Assembly (NCBI GenBank): GCA_016875335.1 | Contig: VGRO01000007.1 | Location: 1-64,000 of the forward strand | Source: Deltaproteobacteria bacterium | GTDB lineage: Bacteria > Myxococcota_A > UBA9042 | Direction of reading: 5' to 3' | DNA: 64,000 nt | In this document: positions 18,438 to 28,563 of the stretch, one piece after another | How the letters are laid out: the number at the start of each line of letters is the position of its first letter | Position numbering within the stretch: position 1 is the first letter of the stretch | Translations under genes and position numbers: made by a program | The notes under the pieces: model-generated | Seen by the model: the letters and a program-made list of their open reading frames with translations, nothing else | Database searches by the model: none | Told to the model about the DNA's origin: nothing

Positions 18438-19163
18438 ATGCGCCTCGACCGCTACGTCAGCCAGGCCACCGGCACCCCGCGCACGCAAACCACGCGCTGG
18501 ATCCGCGGTGGGCTGGTGCAGGTGGGCAGCGTGGTGGTCAAGGACGCAAGCGCCCAGGTCGCGATCGGCCGCGATCGCGTGCGGTTGCGCGGCGCGGAAC
18601 TGGACCCGCCCGGCCACTTGGTGCTGATGCTCCACAAGCCGGCCGGCGTGGTGACCTCGACCGACACCTCCATCGGTCCCACCGTGATGGACTGCATCCC
18701 CGCCGACCTGCGCCGCCGCGACCTCGCGCCCATCGGTCGGCTGGACAAGGACACCACGGGGCTGCTGCTGCTCACAACCGATGGCGGGCTGAACCACGCG
18801 CTCACCCATCCGCGCCGCCACGTCGAAAAGGCCTACGTGGCCGTGTTGGACGGCGCGTTGTGCGCCGACGCCGAAGCCCGGTTCGCCACCGGCCTCGCGC
18901 TCGGCGACGGCACCCTCTGCCAGCCGGCGACCTTGCAACGGCTGGCGGCCGACCAGGTGCGGATCGTCCTGCGCGAAGGCAAGTTCCACCAGGTCAAGCG
19001 CATGGTGGCGGCGTGCGGCGCGGCCGTGGTGGCGCTGCACCGCGAGCGCATCGGCGACCTGTGGCTCGACCCGACGCTCCTGCCCGGCCGGGCGCGCCGG
19101 ATCGACGGCGACGAACTCGCGGCGCTCGGCGTGGGCCGGCCCCTGGAAGAAGAGGCCGCGTGA
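18438..19163 (+). CDS. rsuA: 16S rRNA pseudouridine synthase, RsuA-type
   Basis: HKPAGVVTSTDTSIGPTVMDC, PIGRLDKDTTGLLLLTTDGGLNHALTHPRRHVEKAYVA, EGKFHQVKRMVAACG. Confidence 0.9.
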   Translation: MRLDRYVSQATGTPRTQTTRWIRGGLVQVGSVVVKDASAQVAIGRDRVRLRGAELDPPGHLVLMLHKPAGVVTSTDTSIGPTVMDCIPADLRRRDLAPIGRLDKDTTGLLLLTTDGGLNHALTHPRRHVEKAYVAVLDGALCADAEARFATGLALGDGTLCQPATLQRLAADQVRIVLREGKFHQVKRMVAACGAAVVALHRERIGDLWLDPTLLPGRARRIDGDELAALGVGRPLEEEAA

Positions 19164-20764
19164 ACCCCTTGCGCACGGAACCGCAAAGCCCGCTGGTGGT
19201 GCCGCCGCGCGTGCAGTTGCTCGCCGCGTTCGAACGGCCCTACGAGCAGGCCGTGGCCGCCGCGCGCACCTGCTATTCCGGCGCGGGCGTGCTCACGGTC
19301 GATCAGGTGTCGGGCGTGGGGCTGCCGGCCGACAAGCAGCAAGCCCGCATCGAGCTGCGCGATCGCATCGCTGCCTCGACCTTCAAGGCCGGCCACCACA
19401 CCACGTTGCAGCACGGCTACTTGTCGTTTGCGCTCGACGGCGTGTCGCGGCAGTTGGTGTGGAGCACACTGCACGCCCACCCGTTCTACAACAGCGAGCA
19501 GGTGAGCCAGCGCTATGTCGAGGTCAAGGCCGAGCGCGCTGCGATTCCGGTGCTGCCGCCTGCGGCCGACGCGGTGTACCGGGCGTGCATCGACCGCCAA
19601 CTTGCGCAGTACAAGCACCTCATCGGCTTGCTGGAGCCGCACGCCGAGGCCCGTTATTTCGACGTCTTTCGGGCCCGCGCCAAGAAGCCCGAAAAATGGA
19701 TGTCCGCCATCCACAAGCGCGCTCAAGAGGTGGCGCGCTACGTCTTGCCCGTCGCCACCCACACCTGGATGGTGCACACGATTTCGCTGGTGACGCTTCT
19801 GCGCTATTGGCGGCTGTGCGAGGAGCCCGACACCCCGGCCGAAACGCGCTACGTGGTGGGCGAGATGGTGCGCCAGGTCCTGCAATTGGACCCCCTGCTG
19901 GGCCGGTTGGAGGTCGAACCGCTGCCGCACGACCTGTTGCCGGCGGCGCTGCGCATCGGCAAAGGCCTTGACCTCGACCGCCAGCGGCGCATGGCCGCGC
20001 AGTTCGACGAAGAACTCGACGGCCGCACCTCGCGCCTCGTCGACCGGTTCGCCGACAACCCGCGGCGGGTGGCCGACGCCGTCCGTTTGGTGCTTGGCCT
20101 GCCGCGCGACGCCCTGGACGACGACGCCGCGGTGGCGCTGGCCGTGGATCCCGCGCAAAATCCTTTGTGGGGAGAGAGCTTGCAGACCGGCGTCCACCAG
20201 AAGATTGGCCGGGCGCTGCACGCCGCGCACTACCTTTTCCACAAGAAACTGTCCCATGCCGCCGACAGCCAGGACCAACGCCACCGCATGGCCCCGGCGG
20301 CGCGGCCGATGGTGCTCGGCTACTTGGGCGCCGACCCCGACTACGTGGTGCCACAACTGGTCGCCGAGGCCGGCGGCGCCGTCGAGGCGGCCTATCGCGC
20401 GTCGATGGAGCAGACCTGGTCGGCCATCGGCCAGTTGCGCGCGCTCGGCGTCGACCCGCAGTGGCAGGCGTACCTCTTGCCCAACGCCGTGTGCATCCGT
20501 TTTTCGGAATCCGCGGACCTACAGGCCTTGCGCCACAAGCACGCCATGCGCCTGTGCTACAACGCCCAGGAAGAAATCTGGCGGGCCAGCCTGGACGAAG
20601 CAGAGCAGATCCGCGCGCACGAACCCGCCATCGGCCGCCACCTGTTGCCGCCGTGCAGTGTCCGCTTCGCCGCGGGCGTGCGGCCCATCTGCCCCGAAGG
20701 TGAGCGCTATTGCGGCACGCCGGTGTGGTTGTTGGCGGCCGACCAATGGCGCCGCACTTTGTAG
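19160..20764 (+). CDS. ThyX-like (FAD-dependent thymidylate synthase) protein with two tandem ThyX-like modules
   Basis: Module 1: AARTCYSGAG...GHHTTLQHGYLSFALDGVSRQLVW...YNSEQVSQRYVEV...ARYVLPVATHTWMVHTISLVTLLRYWRL; module 2: LFHKKLSHAADSQDQRHRMAPAARPMV...LRHKHAMRLCYNAQEEIW; GTG start overlapping rsuA stop. Confidence 0.75.
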   Translation: MNPLRTEPQSPLVVPPRVQLLAAFERPYEQAVAAARTCYSGAGVLTVDQVSGVGLPADKQQARIELRDRIAASTFKAGHHTTLQHGYLSFALDGVSRQLVWSTLHAHPFYNSEQVSQRYVEVKAERAAIPVLPPAADAVYRACIDRQLAQYKHLIGLLEPHAEARYFDVFRARAKKPEKWMSAIHKRAQEVARYVLPVATHTWMVHTISLVTLLRYWRLCEEPDTPAETRYVVGEMVRQVLQLDPLLGRLEVEPLPHDLLPAALRIGKGLDLDRQRRMAAQFDEELDGRTSRLVDRFADNPRRVADAVRLVLGLPRDALDDDAAVALAVDPAQNPLWGESLQTGVHQKIGRALHAAHYLFHKKLSHAADSQDQRHRMAPAARPMVLGYLGADPDYVVPQLVAEAGGAVEAAYRASMEQTWSAIGQLRALGVDPQWQAYLLPNAVCIRFSESADLQALRHKHAMRLCYNAQEEIWRASLDEAEQIRAHEPAIGRHLLPPCSVRFAAGVRPICPEGERYCGTPVWLLAADQWRRTL

Positions 20765-20773
20765 GAGCACGCG

Positions 20774-21091
20774 ATGCTGTCCGTCATCTTGACCAGTTGT
20801 CCGCCGGCCGCCGCCCAGGGCATCAGCGACGCCCTGATCCACAGCCGCACGGCCGCGTGCGTGTCGGCGATCCCGGGCGTGCTCAGCACCTACCGCTGGC
20901 AGGGCCAGATCCAGCGCGACCCCGAGACGTTGCTGGTCATCAAGACCACCCGCGACCAGGTCGAGGCGTGCATGGCGGCGCTGCGCGAAGTGCACCCCTA
21001 CACCGTGCCCGAGATGGTCGAACTGCCGGCCGATCGCGTGTGGGAGGCCTACTTGGACTGGGCGACCGCGGAGACGCGGCTGCCGAACTGA
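20774..21091 (+). CDS. cutA: Divalent-cation tolerance protein CutA
   Basis: AACVSAIPGVLSTYRWQGQIQRDPETLLVIKTT...VREVHPYTVPEMVELP-type pattern. Confidence 0.92.
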   Translation: MLSVILTSCPPAAAQGISDALIHSRTAACVSAIPGVLSTYRWQGQIQRDPETLLVIKTTRDQVEACMAALREVHPYTVPEMVELPADRVWEAYLDWATAETRLPN

Positions 21092-21142
21092 CGCGCCTGG
21101 ATCGCACGGCGCAGTCGCTGGGCGCAGTGGCGCGGCGGATCG

Positions 21143-22774
21143 TCAGCCGCGGATGTTGCGCACCCGATAGGGCCGGACCGGGTCGGCCATGCCCTTGAGG
21201 CGAATCTCGTCCAGCTCGTCGGCCTCCAGCACGTCAGCCAGGGCCTGGAACGTCGCGGGCGAGATCATCACCTCGCCGGCCTTGGCCTGGCTGCACAGCC
21301 GCGAGGCCAAGTTGACGCCGCGACCGAACACCGTGTAGCTCATGGTCTGCGACGACCCCACGTAGCCGGCGATGACGGTGGCCGTGGCGATGCCGATGCC
21401 GACGCCGACGGTTTCCTTGCCCTCGGCCTGCAATTCCTTGTTGAACTCGGCCACGGCGGCCTGCATCTCGACGCCCGCGCGCACCGCCAGGATCTCGTCG
21501 TTGTCGGTGCCGAGCGGCGCGCCCCATAGCGCCATCACCGCATCGCCGATGTACTTGTCCAGCGTGCCGTCGTGGGCAAAGATGATGTTGCTCACCCGCT
21601 CGAAGTACTCGTTCATCAAGTTGACCATCTCGACCGGGGCCAACCGCTCGGTCAAGCTGGTGAAACCGCGGATGTCGGCGAACATCACCGTCACGCGCTT
21701 CTGGGCGCCGCCCTTTTCGATGGCGAGGTCGCCCGCAACGATGCGGTCGACCAGGTTCGGGCTCAACATGCGCGACAGCGACGAGCGCAGGGCGGCCTCT
21801 TCGAGCACCCGCCGCTGCAACAGCACGTTGTCGATCGAAATCGATGCCTGTTTGGACACCGATGCCAGCACCGACAGGTCCTTTTCGGCGAAAAGGCCCG
21901 AACTGATGAGCGAATCGACGTGCAGCACGCCGAGCAGCCGATCGGTGGTCAGCAAGGGCACGGTCATCGACGAGCGGATGCCCTGCAGCACCACTGAAGC
22001 CGCGTTGCCAAAGCGGGCGTCGAGCCGGGCATCGGTGGACAGCACCGCCTCGCGTTTGGCGATCACGTGGCGCAGGATCGAGCGCGGGACCTTGATCTCT
22101 TTGTCTTCCGCCGTGAGCCCGGCGCCCGGCCGCAACTGGATCGCCGCCTGAACCAGGTGGTCGGCCGGATCGCCGCCGGCCTTGTGATCGACGAAAAGCA
22201 CGATGCCGCGGTCGATCGCCAGCCACTCGAACACCCGCTTGAGCAAGCGCTCAAGGACCGTGTCGATGTCTGGCGCGGAGTTCAGGTCCTGGCTCAGCAC
22301 GTACGCCAGGCGCAGTTTCTCGTAGTCGGCCCGCAGCATGCGGTCGTCGAGGATGAAATCCACGCGCTGGAAATCGCTCGCCAGGTCGATTTGCATCGTG
22401 GCATGGATGCTCGCCGAGGCCGGTTCTTCCGGCGGCGGCTCGGGGTCCGCCTGGGCGGTGCGCACCGTGTCGAGGTCTTCCTGCACGAAGCGCCAGTTGG
22501 TGCTGCCGATGCGCACCTCGTCGTTGTGGCGCAACGCGATGCTCGATTCGACCATGCGATCGTTGCAGAAAGTGCCGTTGCGCGATTCGAGGTCGGTCAA
22601 CAAGAAAATCGTGGTGCCCGCGCGTCGGCTGATGACCGCGTGCTCCTTGGACACCAGGCGGTCGACGATCTGCAACGTATTGGTGGGCTGGCGGCCGATG
22701 GTGGTGATGTCACTCAGGATGATTTCCTGCTGACCCGCCCCGCTGCTGATGCGCACCAGCTTGCACGTGCTCAT
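21143..22774 (-). CDS. FHA-GAF-class III nucleotidyl cyclase
   Basis: FHA TTIGRQPTNTLQIVDRLVSKEHAVI..SRNGTFCND; GAF region; cyclase VTVMFADIRGFTSLTERL, LDKYIGDAVMALWGAP, YTVFGRGVNLASRLC. Confidence 0.92.
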   Translation of the reverse strand: MSTCKLVRISSGAGQQEIILSDITTIGRQPTNTLQIVDRLVSKEHAVISRRAGTTIFLLTDLESRNGTFCNDRMVESSIALRHNDEVRIGSTNWRFVQEDLDTVRTAQADPEPPPEEPASASIHATMQIDLASDFQRVDFILDDRMLRADYEKLRLAYVLSQDLNSAPDIDTVLERLLKRVFEWLAIDRGIVLFVDHKAGGDPADHLVQAAIQLRPGAGLTAEDKEIKVPRSILRHVIAKREAVLSTDARLDARFGNAASVVLQGIRSSMTVPLLTTDRLLGVLHVDSLISSGLFAEKDLSVLASVSKQASISIDNVLLQRRVLEEAALRSSLSRMLSPNLVDRIVAGDLAIEKGGAQKRVTVMFADIRGFTSLTERLAPVEMVNLMNEYFERVSNIIFAHDGTLDKYIGDAVMALWGAPLGTDNDEILAVRAGVEMQAAVAEFNKELQAEGKETVGVGIGIATATVIAGYVGSSQTMSYTVFGRGVNLASRLCSQAKAGEVMISPATFQALADVLEADELDEIRLKGMADPVRPYRVRNIRG

Positions 22775-22974
22775 GCCGAAACCGCGCTCCAAGAGGACAC
22801 CACCCGGCCAGTTGCCGAGCGAAGCGACGACGCAATGGCTCCACGCCCGACCTTGCGCCTCTGCGAACGACGGCCACCGGGCCGCAACCGAACGAAAGGC
22901 AAGGGCGGGTGCGCCGCCCGACACCCCAACCGGTCCGGGACGGCACCGCAGATGGTAGCACCGGCAGCGATGGG

Positions 22975-24207
22975 CTACCAGTGCCGCGCCGCCGCTGCCT
23001 GGCGCAACCGCCCCACCACCTGCGCCGTCAGAGCGATCGCGCGATCGACGTCGCGATCCTCGTGGTGCGGCCCGACCGAGAAACGTACCGCGCCGCGCGC
23101 CAGCGCCCGACCGGCTTCGCCGTCGCCGAACATCGCCCGGGTCACGTGCGAGGGCTCGACCGTTCCCGATGCGCACGCCGATCCGGCCGACACCGCCAGA
23201 CCCGCCAAGTCCAGCGCCATGACCAACCGCGGCGCATCGAGGCCGACAAACGACACATGGGCGATGTGGCCGCTGTCTTGGTCCGGCGCCGCAACCGCGT
23301 TGCGTTGGCCGCCCAGTTCGGCGAGGCCTGTGGCGAGGCGGTCGCGCAAGCGGCGAACCCGCGGCGCCTCGACCAGGCGGGCCGCGAGCGTGGTCGCCGC
23401 AGCGCCCAGGCCGACGATACCGAGCACGTTCTCGGTGCCGCCGCGCATGCCAAGCTCCTGGTGGCCGGGCTGCACGGCCTGCAGCGAGGTGCCAGGGCGC
23501 AGCCACAGGGCACCGGTCCCCGGCGGTCCCCCGAACTTATGCCCCGAGAGCGTGATGGCATCGACCCCCAGCATCGACGGATCGATCGCCTGTCGACCCA
23601 TTGCCTGGGTGCCGTCGGTGTGCACCAGCGCCCCGCGCGACCGCGCCGCATGGGCCACTCGGGCGACCGGGTGCACGACGCCCGTCTCGTTGTGGACCCA
23701 AATCAGGCTCACAAACGCCAGATCGGCGCTGGCGACCAAGGTGTCGAGGGTCTCTTCGCGCCACTGGCCCTGGTCGTCGACCGGCAGTTCGACCACCCGC
23801 ACTCCGCGTTGGCGATAGTCGGCGGCCAGCGCGCGCACCGATGCGTGTTCGACGGCGCTCGTCAGGACCGTTGGCGTCCGACCGGCGGCGAGCAGCGGGT
23901 CGAGCACGCCGCGCCAGGCGAGCGCATTGGCCTCGGTGGCCCCACTGGTCAGCACCAGTTCGCGCGGCGCGACGCCCAAGGCCTCGGCCAACTGCCCGCG
24001 CCCCCACTCGACCAGCGCCCGGCCGGCCTGGCCCTTGCCGTGGGTCGAACTCGGGTTGCCCAGGTCGAGCGTCAGCGCCTCGGCCATCGCCTGTCGGGCG
24101 GCGGGGTCGATCGGCATGGAGGCAGCGCAGTCGAAATCCAGCGCGATGTCCGCCAGTTGCCTCGCGCTGTGCAGGGCTCGGGGCCAGTGGGTTGGGCGTA
24201 CGGCCAT
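22975..24207 (-). CDS. Cysteine desulfurase (NifS/IscS family)
   Basis: DFDCAASMPIDPAARQAM, NPSSTHGKGQAGR, TSGATEANALAWRG, SGHKFGGPPGTGALW, SAGSACASGTVEPSHVT. Confidence 0.92.
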   Translation of the reverse strand: MAVRPTHWPRALHSARQLADIALDFDCAASMPIDPAARQAMAEALTLDLGNPSSTHGKGQAGRALVEWGRGQLAEALGVAPRELVLTSGATEANALAWRGVLDPLLAAGRTPTVLTSAVEHASVRALAADYRQRGVRVVELPVDDQGQWREETLDTLVASADLAFVSLIWVHNETGVVHPVARVAHAARSRGALVHTDGTQAMGRQAIDPSMLGVDAITLSGHKFGGPPGTGALWLRPGTSLQAVQPGHQELGMRGGTENVLGIVGLGAAATTLAARLVEAPRVRRLRDRLATGLAELGGQRNAVAAPDQDSGHIAHVSFVGLDAPRLVMALDLAGLAVSAGSACASGTVEPSHVTRAMFGDGEAGRALARGAVRFSVGPHHEDRDVDRAIALTAQVVGRLRQAAAARHW

Positions 24208-24300
24208 GGCGGTTCGGCGCGATGCGGGGCGGGCAACGGTTGACGATAGGCGCCCGTGCGGGTCAAATGTCGCCCTTGCCCACGCGGCGGCGGAGCGATC

Positions 24301-26274
24301 ATGGACCACCGGGAGCATTCAGTCGAGCGGGCGCCGCCATTGCGGTCGGCCGTGGTCGCGATCGCCGTCGTCGGCCTCGCCTTGACCCACGTCGCGCCGG
24401 CCTCCGCGCAGGAACCGCCGGCCACCGCCGAGGGCGCCAAACCCGAGGGCGAGGCCAAGGACGCCAGCAAGCCCGCAGAACCGCCAAGGGCCGATCCCAG
24501 CCCTCCCGCAGGGCCGTCGCTGCTCGATCAGTTGGACGACGGCACCTTGCCGCCGGTGCCGCCGCCGCAGGCGACCCCGAGCCCGTTCCAGATGGAGTGG
24601 CACGGCTACTTTCGCTTTCGGCCCGACCTGTTGAGCAACGGCCACCTGGGCATGGCGGTGACCGACAAGGCCTTGGGCAACAAGGTCATCACCACCAGCT
24701 CTGTGGCGCCGCCGCTGTCGCTGTGGCCGCAGAACAACAACGACGCCGTCAACGGGCAGTCGGACAAGGTCGGCAAGAAGAACGGCGAGACGGCCCTGTC
24801 CGGCGCCTCGATGCGTCTGCGCCTGCAACCGACCATCAGCGTCGAGCAGAACATCCGCATCGCCATGACCCTCGACATCCTGGACAACTACGTGCTCGGC
24901 GGCAGCCCCGACTACGCTGGGGCGCTCGCCCGGCCCGATGTGCCGCTGTCGGGGTTCACCATGAGCACGCTGCCCGGCGCCATCGCCGTCAAGGAGGCCT
25001 ACGGCGAGTGGAAGACCTTGCTTGGGGTCCTGCGGGTCGGCAGGCAATCGTCGCACTGGGGCCTGGGGATGCTGGCCCACGGCGGTGGTGGCGACGGCTG
25101 GGACCTCGGCCGGCCGACCATCTGGTACGGCGCGCCGCGGCGGTCGTGGGAGGGCCGCGGCTACGCGGTGGACGGCGGCAACTTCAACGACCGCGCCGCC
25201 TTCATCACCAAGATCCCCAAGATCGGTCTGTATCTCAGCGTGTTTTACGACTTCCTGGCCAACGGCATCAGCGACTACGACCCGGCGCGCTTCGACGTCC
25301 AGGCCCGCGACATGACGGCGCTGGACGATGTCCGGCAGATCGGCTTGGTGCTGATGAAGCGCCCGCTGTCCGACGACGACGCGGCGGCTCGCCAACGCGA
25401 ACTCGAAGACGATCGCAGGGGCGTGTTCGACTGGGGCGTCTATTCCGTGTACCGCACCCAACAAAGCGACATCAGCGAAGAGAAAAAGGGCGCCGACGGC
25501 AAGAAGAAGCCGAGCAGCATCTACAACCTGACCGACGCTGGCGACGCCAAGCTGATGGTCCGCGACGCCAAGGCCTTCATCGGCGACGTGTGGGCGCGCT
25601 ACGAAAAACGCCTGTCGCCTTTGCGCCGCACCGTCATCGAGGCCGAGTTCGCGACCATCCAAGGATCGCTCGCCGACACCAACGGCATCATCGGTTCGCA
25701 AGCCAAGAACTTGGACATCAATATGTTCGGTGCCACCGCCAAGGCCGCGCTGCAAGACGAGGGCATGGGCTATTTCGTGGACATGGGCTATGCGAGCGGC
25801 AACAAGACCGGATGCTGGGGCACCTTTGGCAAGGGCGACTGCCTGCTCAGCGACGTCAAAGGCAACCCCGTCGGCGAGGTCACCGGCTTTCGCTTCAACC
25901 GCAACTACCAGGTCGACAGCCTCCTTTTCCGCGAGCTGGTGGGCACGGTCACCAACGCCATGTACCTGCGGCCCACGGTCAGCATCAATGCCTACCCGTG
26001 GTACGGCAGTGACCTGCTGGGTCTGGACCTGAGCGTGCTGCAGGCCATCGCGGTCGAGCAAGACGGCGTGCCTGGCAACACCCGCAACATCGGCACCGAA
26101 CTGTCGGCGCGCGGCCTCATCGGCCGCCGTGGCCAGGCGCTGCTCGATCTGACCTTCGCCTACGCGATCACCGGTGGGGCCTTCGACCTCAAGGCAGGCT
26201 GGTACGATGCCGCAGAATCCAAGCAGCCCGAAAACGCATGGCGGCTGATGTCGCACCTCGCGCTGATGTTCTGA
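24301..26274 (+). CDS. Exported outer-membrane-associated protein, TIGR04551-like
   Basis: Signal peptide ...VGLALTHVAPASAQ; MEWHGYFRFRPDLLSNG..., VGRQSSHWGLGMLAHGGGGDGWDLGRP. Confidence 0.65.
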   Translation: MDHREHSVERAPPLRSAVVAIAVVGLALTHVAPASAQEPPATAEGAKPEGEAKDASKPAEPPRADPSPPAGPSLLDQLDDGTLPPVPPPQATPSPFQMEWHGYFRFRPDLLSNGHLGMAVTDKALGNKVITTSSVAPPLSLWPQNNNDAVNGQSDKVGKKNGETALSGASMRLRLQPTISVEQNIRIAMTLDILDNYVLGGSPDYAGALARPDVPLSGFTMSTLPGAIAVKEAYGEWKTLLGVLRVGRQSSHWGLGMLAHGGGGDGWDLGRPTIWYGAPRRSWEGRGYAVDGGNFNDRAAFITKIPKIGLYLSVFYDFLANGISDYDPARFDVQARDMTALDDVRQIGLVLMKRPLSDDDAAARQRELEDDRRGVFDWGVYSVYRTQQSDISEEKKGADGKKKPSSIYNLTDAGDAKLMVRDAKAFIGDVWARYEKRLSPLRRTVIEAEFATIQGSLADTNGIIGSQAKNLDINMFGATAKAALQDEGMGYFVDMGYASGNKTGCWGTFGKGDCLLSDVKGNPVGEVTGFRFNRNYQVDSLLFRELVGTVTNAMYLRPTVSINAYPWYGSDLLGLDLSVLQAIAVEQDGVPGNTRNIGTELSARGLIGRRGQALLDLTFAYAITGGAFDLKAGWYDAAESKQPENAWRLMSHLALMF

Positions 26275-26286
26275 CCGCCGGCCGCG

Positions 26287-27549
26287 ATGCACCATTTTTC
26301 ACGATTGGACGCCGACCCGCTGCGCCCGCTGTGCGCCGAGGGCGTTCAACTGTCCGACATCGCTGCGGAAGTCGGGACCCCCTGCTACGTCTATTCGCGC
26401 GCGACGCTTGAGCGCCACTACCGGGTGCTGGACGAATCGCTGCAGGGCGTCGCCCACATGGTGTGCTACGCCGTCAAGGCGTGCAGCAATATCGCGATCT
26501 TGCAGCTCCTGGCGCGGTTGGGCAGCGGCTTCGACATCGTCTCGGGTGGCGAGTTGCAGCGCGTGCTGCGGGCCGGCGGCGATCCGCGCAAGGTGGTGTA
26601 CAGCGGCGTCGGCAAGCAAGCCGACGAGATTGCGCAAGCCCTGCGGGTGCGCATCCACTGCTTGAACGTCGAGTCCGAAGGCGAACTGCACACCATCGAG
26701 CAGGTGGCCGCCGGTTTGGGCGTGCGCGCCCCCGTCAGCATCCGCGTCAACCCCGAGGTGGATCCCAAGACCCACAAGTACGTCGCCACCGGCCTCAAGT
26801 CGAGCAAGTTCGGCGTGACCCCCGAAGTCGCGGAGCGCCTGTACCACGCCGCGGACCGCAGTCCACACCTGCGCGTCGTCGGCATCGACTGCCACATCGG
26901 CAGCCAGATCCTCGAGTTGGACCCGTTTGCCGAGGCGGTGGGCCGCGTCATCGAACTGGCCGAGCGGCTGCGCGGTCAGGGCATCGCCATCGAGCACCTG
27001 GACGTGGGCGGCGGCCTCGGCATCGTGTACCAAGACGAAGAACCCGCGCTGCCCCACGAGCTGGGCGCCGCCGTGGTCGCCATTGCGCGCCGCCACCAGT
27101 TCAAGGTCATCATCGAACCGGGCCGCGTCCTGGTCGGCAACGCGGGCCTGTTGCTGACGCGCGTCGTCGGCACCAAGACCCAGGGCAACAAGCAGTTCGT
27201 CATCGTCGACGCGGCGATGAACGATCTGATCCGCCCGTCGCTCTACGGCGCCTGGCACCGCATCGAACCCGTTCACCTGCACGCCGGCCGGCCGCTCCAG
27301 CACGTCGACGTCGTCGGCCCCGTGTGCGAGAGCGGCGATTTCCTGGCGCAGGATCGCGCCTTGCCGGCCATGCAACCCGGCGACCTCGTGGCGGTGTTCG
27401 GCGCAGGCGCATACGGCTTCTCGATGGCGTCGAACTACAACAGCCGGCCGCGTGCCGCCGAGGTGTTGGCCGACGGCGAGGTCTACACGTTGATCCGCGC
27501 CCGCGAGACGGTCCAGGACCTCTGGCGCGGCGAACTGCTGCTGGGCTGA
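26287..27549 (+). CDS. lysA: Diaminopimelate decarboxylase
   Basis: [80 protein letters not shown]. Confidence 0.96.
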   Translation: MHHFSRLDADPLRPLCAEGVQLSDIAAEVGTPCYVYSRATLERHYRVLDESLQGVAHMVCYAVKACSNIAILQLLARLGSGFDIVSGGELQRVLRAGGDPRKVVYSGVGKQADEIAQALRVRIHCLNVESEGELHTIEQVAAGLGVRAPVSIRVNPEVDPKTHKYVATGLKSSKFGVTPEVAERLYHAADRSPHLRVVGIDCHIGSQILELDPFAEAVGRVIELAERLRGQGIAIEHLDVGGGLGIVYQDEEPALPHELGAAVVAIARRHQFKVIIEPGRVLVGNAGLLLTRVVGTKTQGNKQFVIVDAAMNDLIRPSLYGAWHRIEPVHLHAGRPLQHVDVVGPVCESGDFLAQDRALPAMQPGDLVAVFGAGAYGFSMASNYNSRPRAAEVLADGEVYTLIRARETVQDLWRGELLLG

Positions 27550-27708
27550 CCGGCGCGGTCCCTCGCCCGCCGCGATCGGAGGTGGCGGCCGGCGAACCGC
27601 GCACTCCGTTGCGGATCGCGCCTGCCAAACTGCGCAAACGTTGCATGTGGCAGCGACCGCGCGTGCGCAAAACGGCCACTGCGCCTCAAGATGCGGCCAG
27701 CGCCCAGC

Positions 27709-27724
27709 CGGCACAAAGCTTGCA
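27709..27724 (+). promoter_or_regulatory. Sigma-54 (RpoN) -24/-12 promoter upstream of pilin operon
   Basis: cGGCACaaagcTTGCa matches TGGCAC-N5-TTGCW with one mismatch and exact GG-N10-GC spacing. Confidence 0.7.
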
Positions 27725-27921
27725 GGGCAAACAGGCGGGCTACGCCGCCCCCCAGACGGCCGCGCCCCCAAACCAGCGAGGACCACGCCACCCGGCAACG
27801 GCGACACGACCCCATGCAGGCCCGCGATCCCCACAACCTGCACAGCGCGCGACCCCAACCGCCCGTCCCGTCCTGCGCGTCGGCGGGCCGTGTGCTCGTG
27901 TCCGACCATCCGGCGGCTGCG

Positions 27922-28563
27922 ATGCGGCGCCCGCTGCGTGGCAGGCAGCCGGGCACGACGCTGACCGAGCTGATGATCGGCTTGGTCATCTTGATGATCC
28001 TTGGCGCCGCCACGGTGCCCGGGGGTAGCGCGCTGTGGCAGGCGTACCACGTGCGCAGTGCCGCGGATGAGCTGGTCTATGCGGTGGATTTCGCGCGCGG
28101 CCAGGCGATGGCCAATCGCCGCGCGTATGGCATCCAATTTACCGATCCCAAGGCGGGCGGGCGCTACGTGTTCAGCGTCGTGCAAGGCACGGGTGCCGCC
28201 TGCGCGAGCCTGTCCGGCGGCGTGGTCGTGCGCGACGTCGACATGGGACCGAACAACCTGACCAACAGCCCCGCCATCCTGATCACCAGGATCGCGCCGA
28301 GCGACGTGACCAATGCCGCGGCGTTTCCGTGCTTCAAGCCCGATGGCCGCGTGATCCGCGCCGACAACGGCCGGCCGTTCTCTGCGCCGACCGGCAGCGT
28401 GCTCGGCAATGGCGACATTGTAGTCGAGCTGCAGCGCATCGACGGCACCAGCCTGATGGGCACGCCCCTGCAGGTGCAGATCGGCTACAACGGGTCCGCG
28501 CGCGTGGTGTACGGCCGGCCGACGGCCCTGCTGCAAGGCAGCGGCAAAGGCGGTGGACCATGA
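27922..28563 (+). CDS. Type IV pilus minor pilin / GspH-FimT-like pseudopilin
   Basis: Prepilin leader RGRQPG|TTLTELMIGLVILMILGAATVP. Confidence 0.82.
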   Translation: MRRPLRGRQPGTTLTELMIGLVILMILGAATVPGGSALWQAYHVRSAADELVYAVDFARGQAMANRRAYGIQFTDPKAGGRYVFSVVQGTGAACASLSGGVVVRDVDMGPNNLTNSPAILITRIAPSDVTNAAAFPCFKPDGRVIRADNGRPFSAPTGSVLGNGDIVVELQRIDGTSLMGTPLQVQIGYNGSARVVYGRPTALLQGSGKGGGP

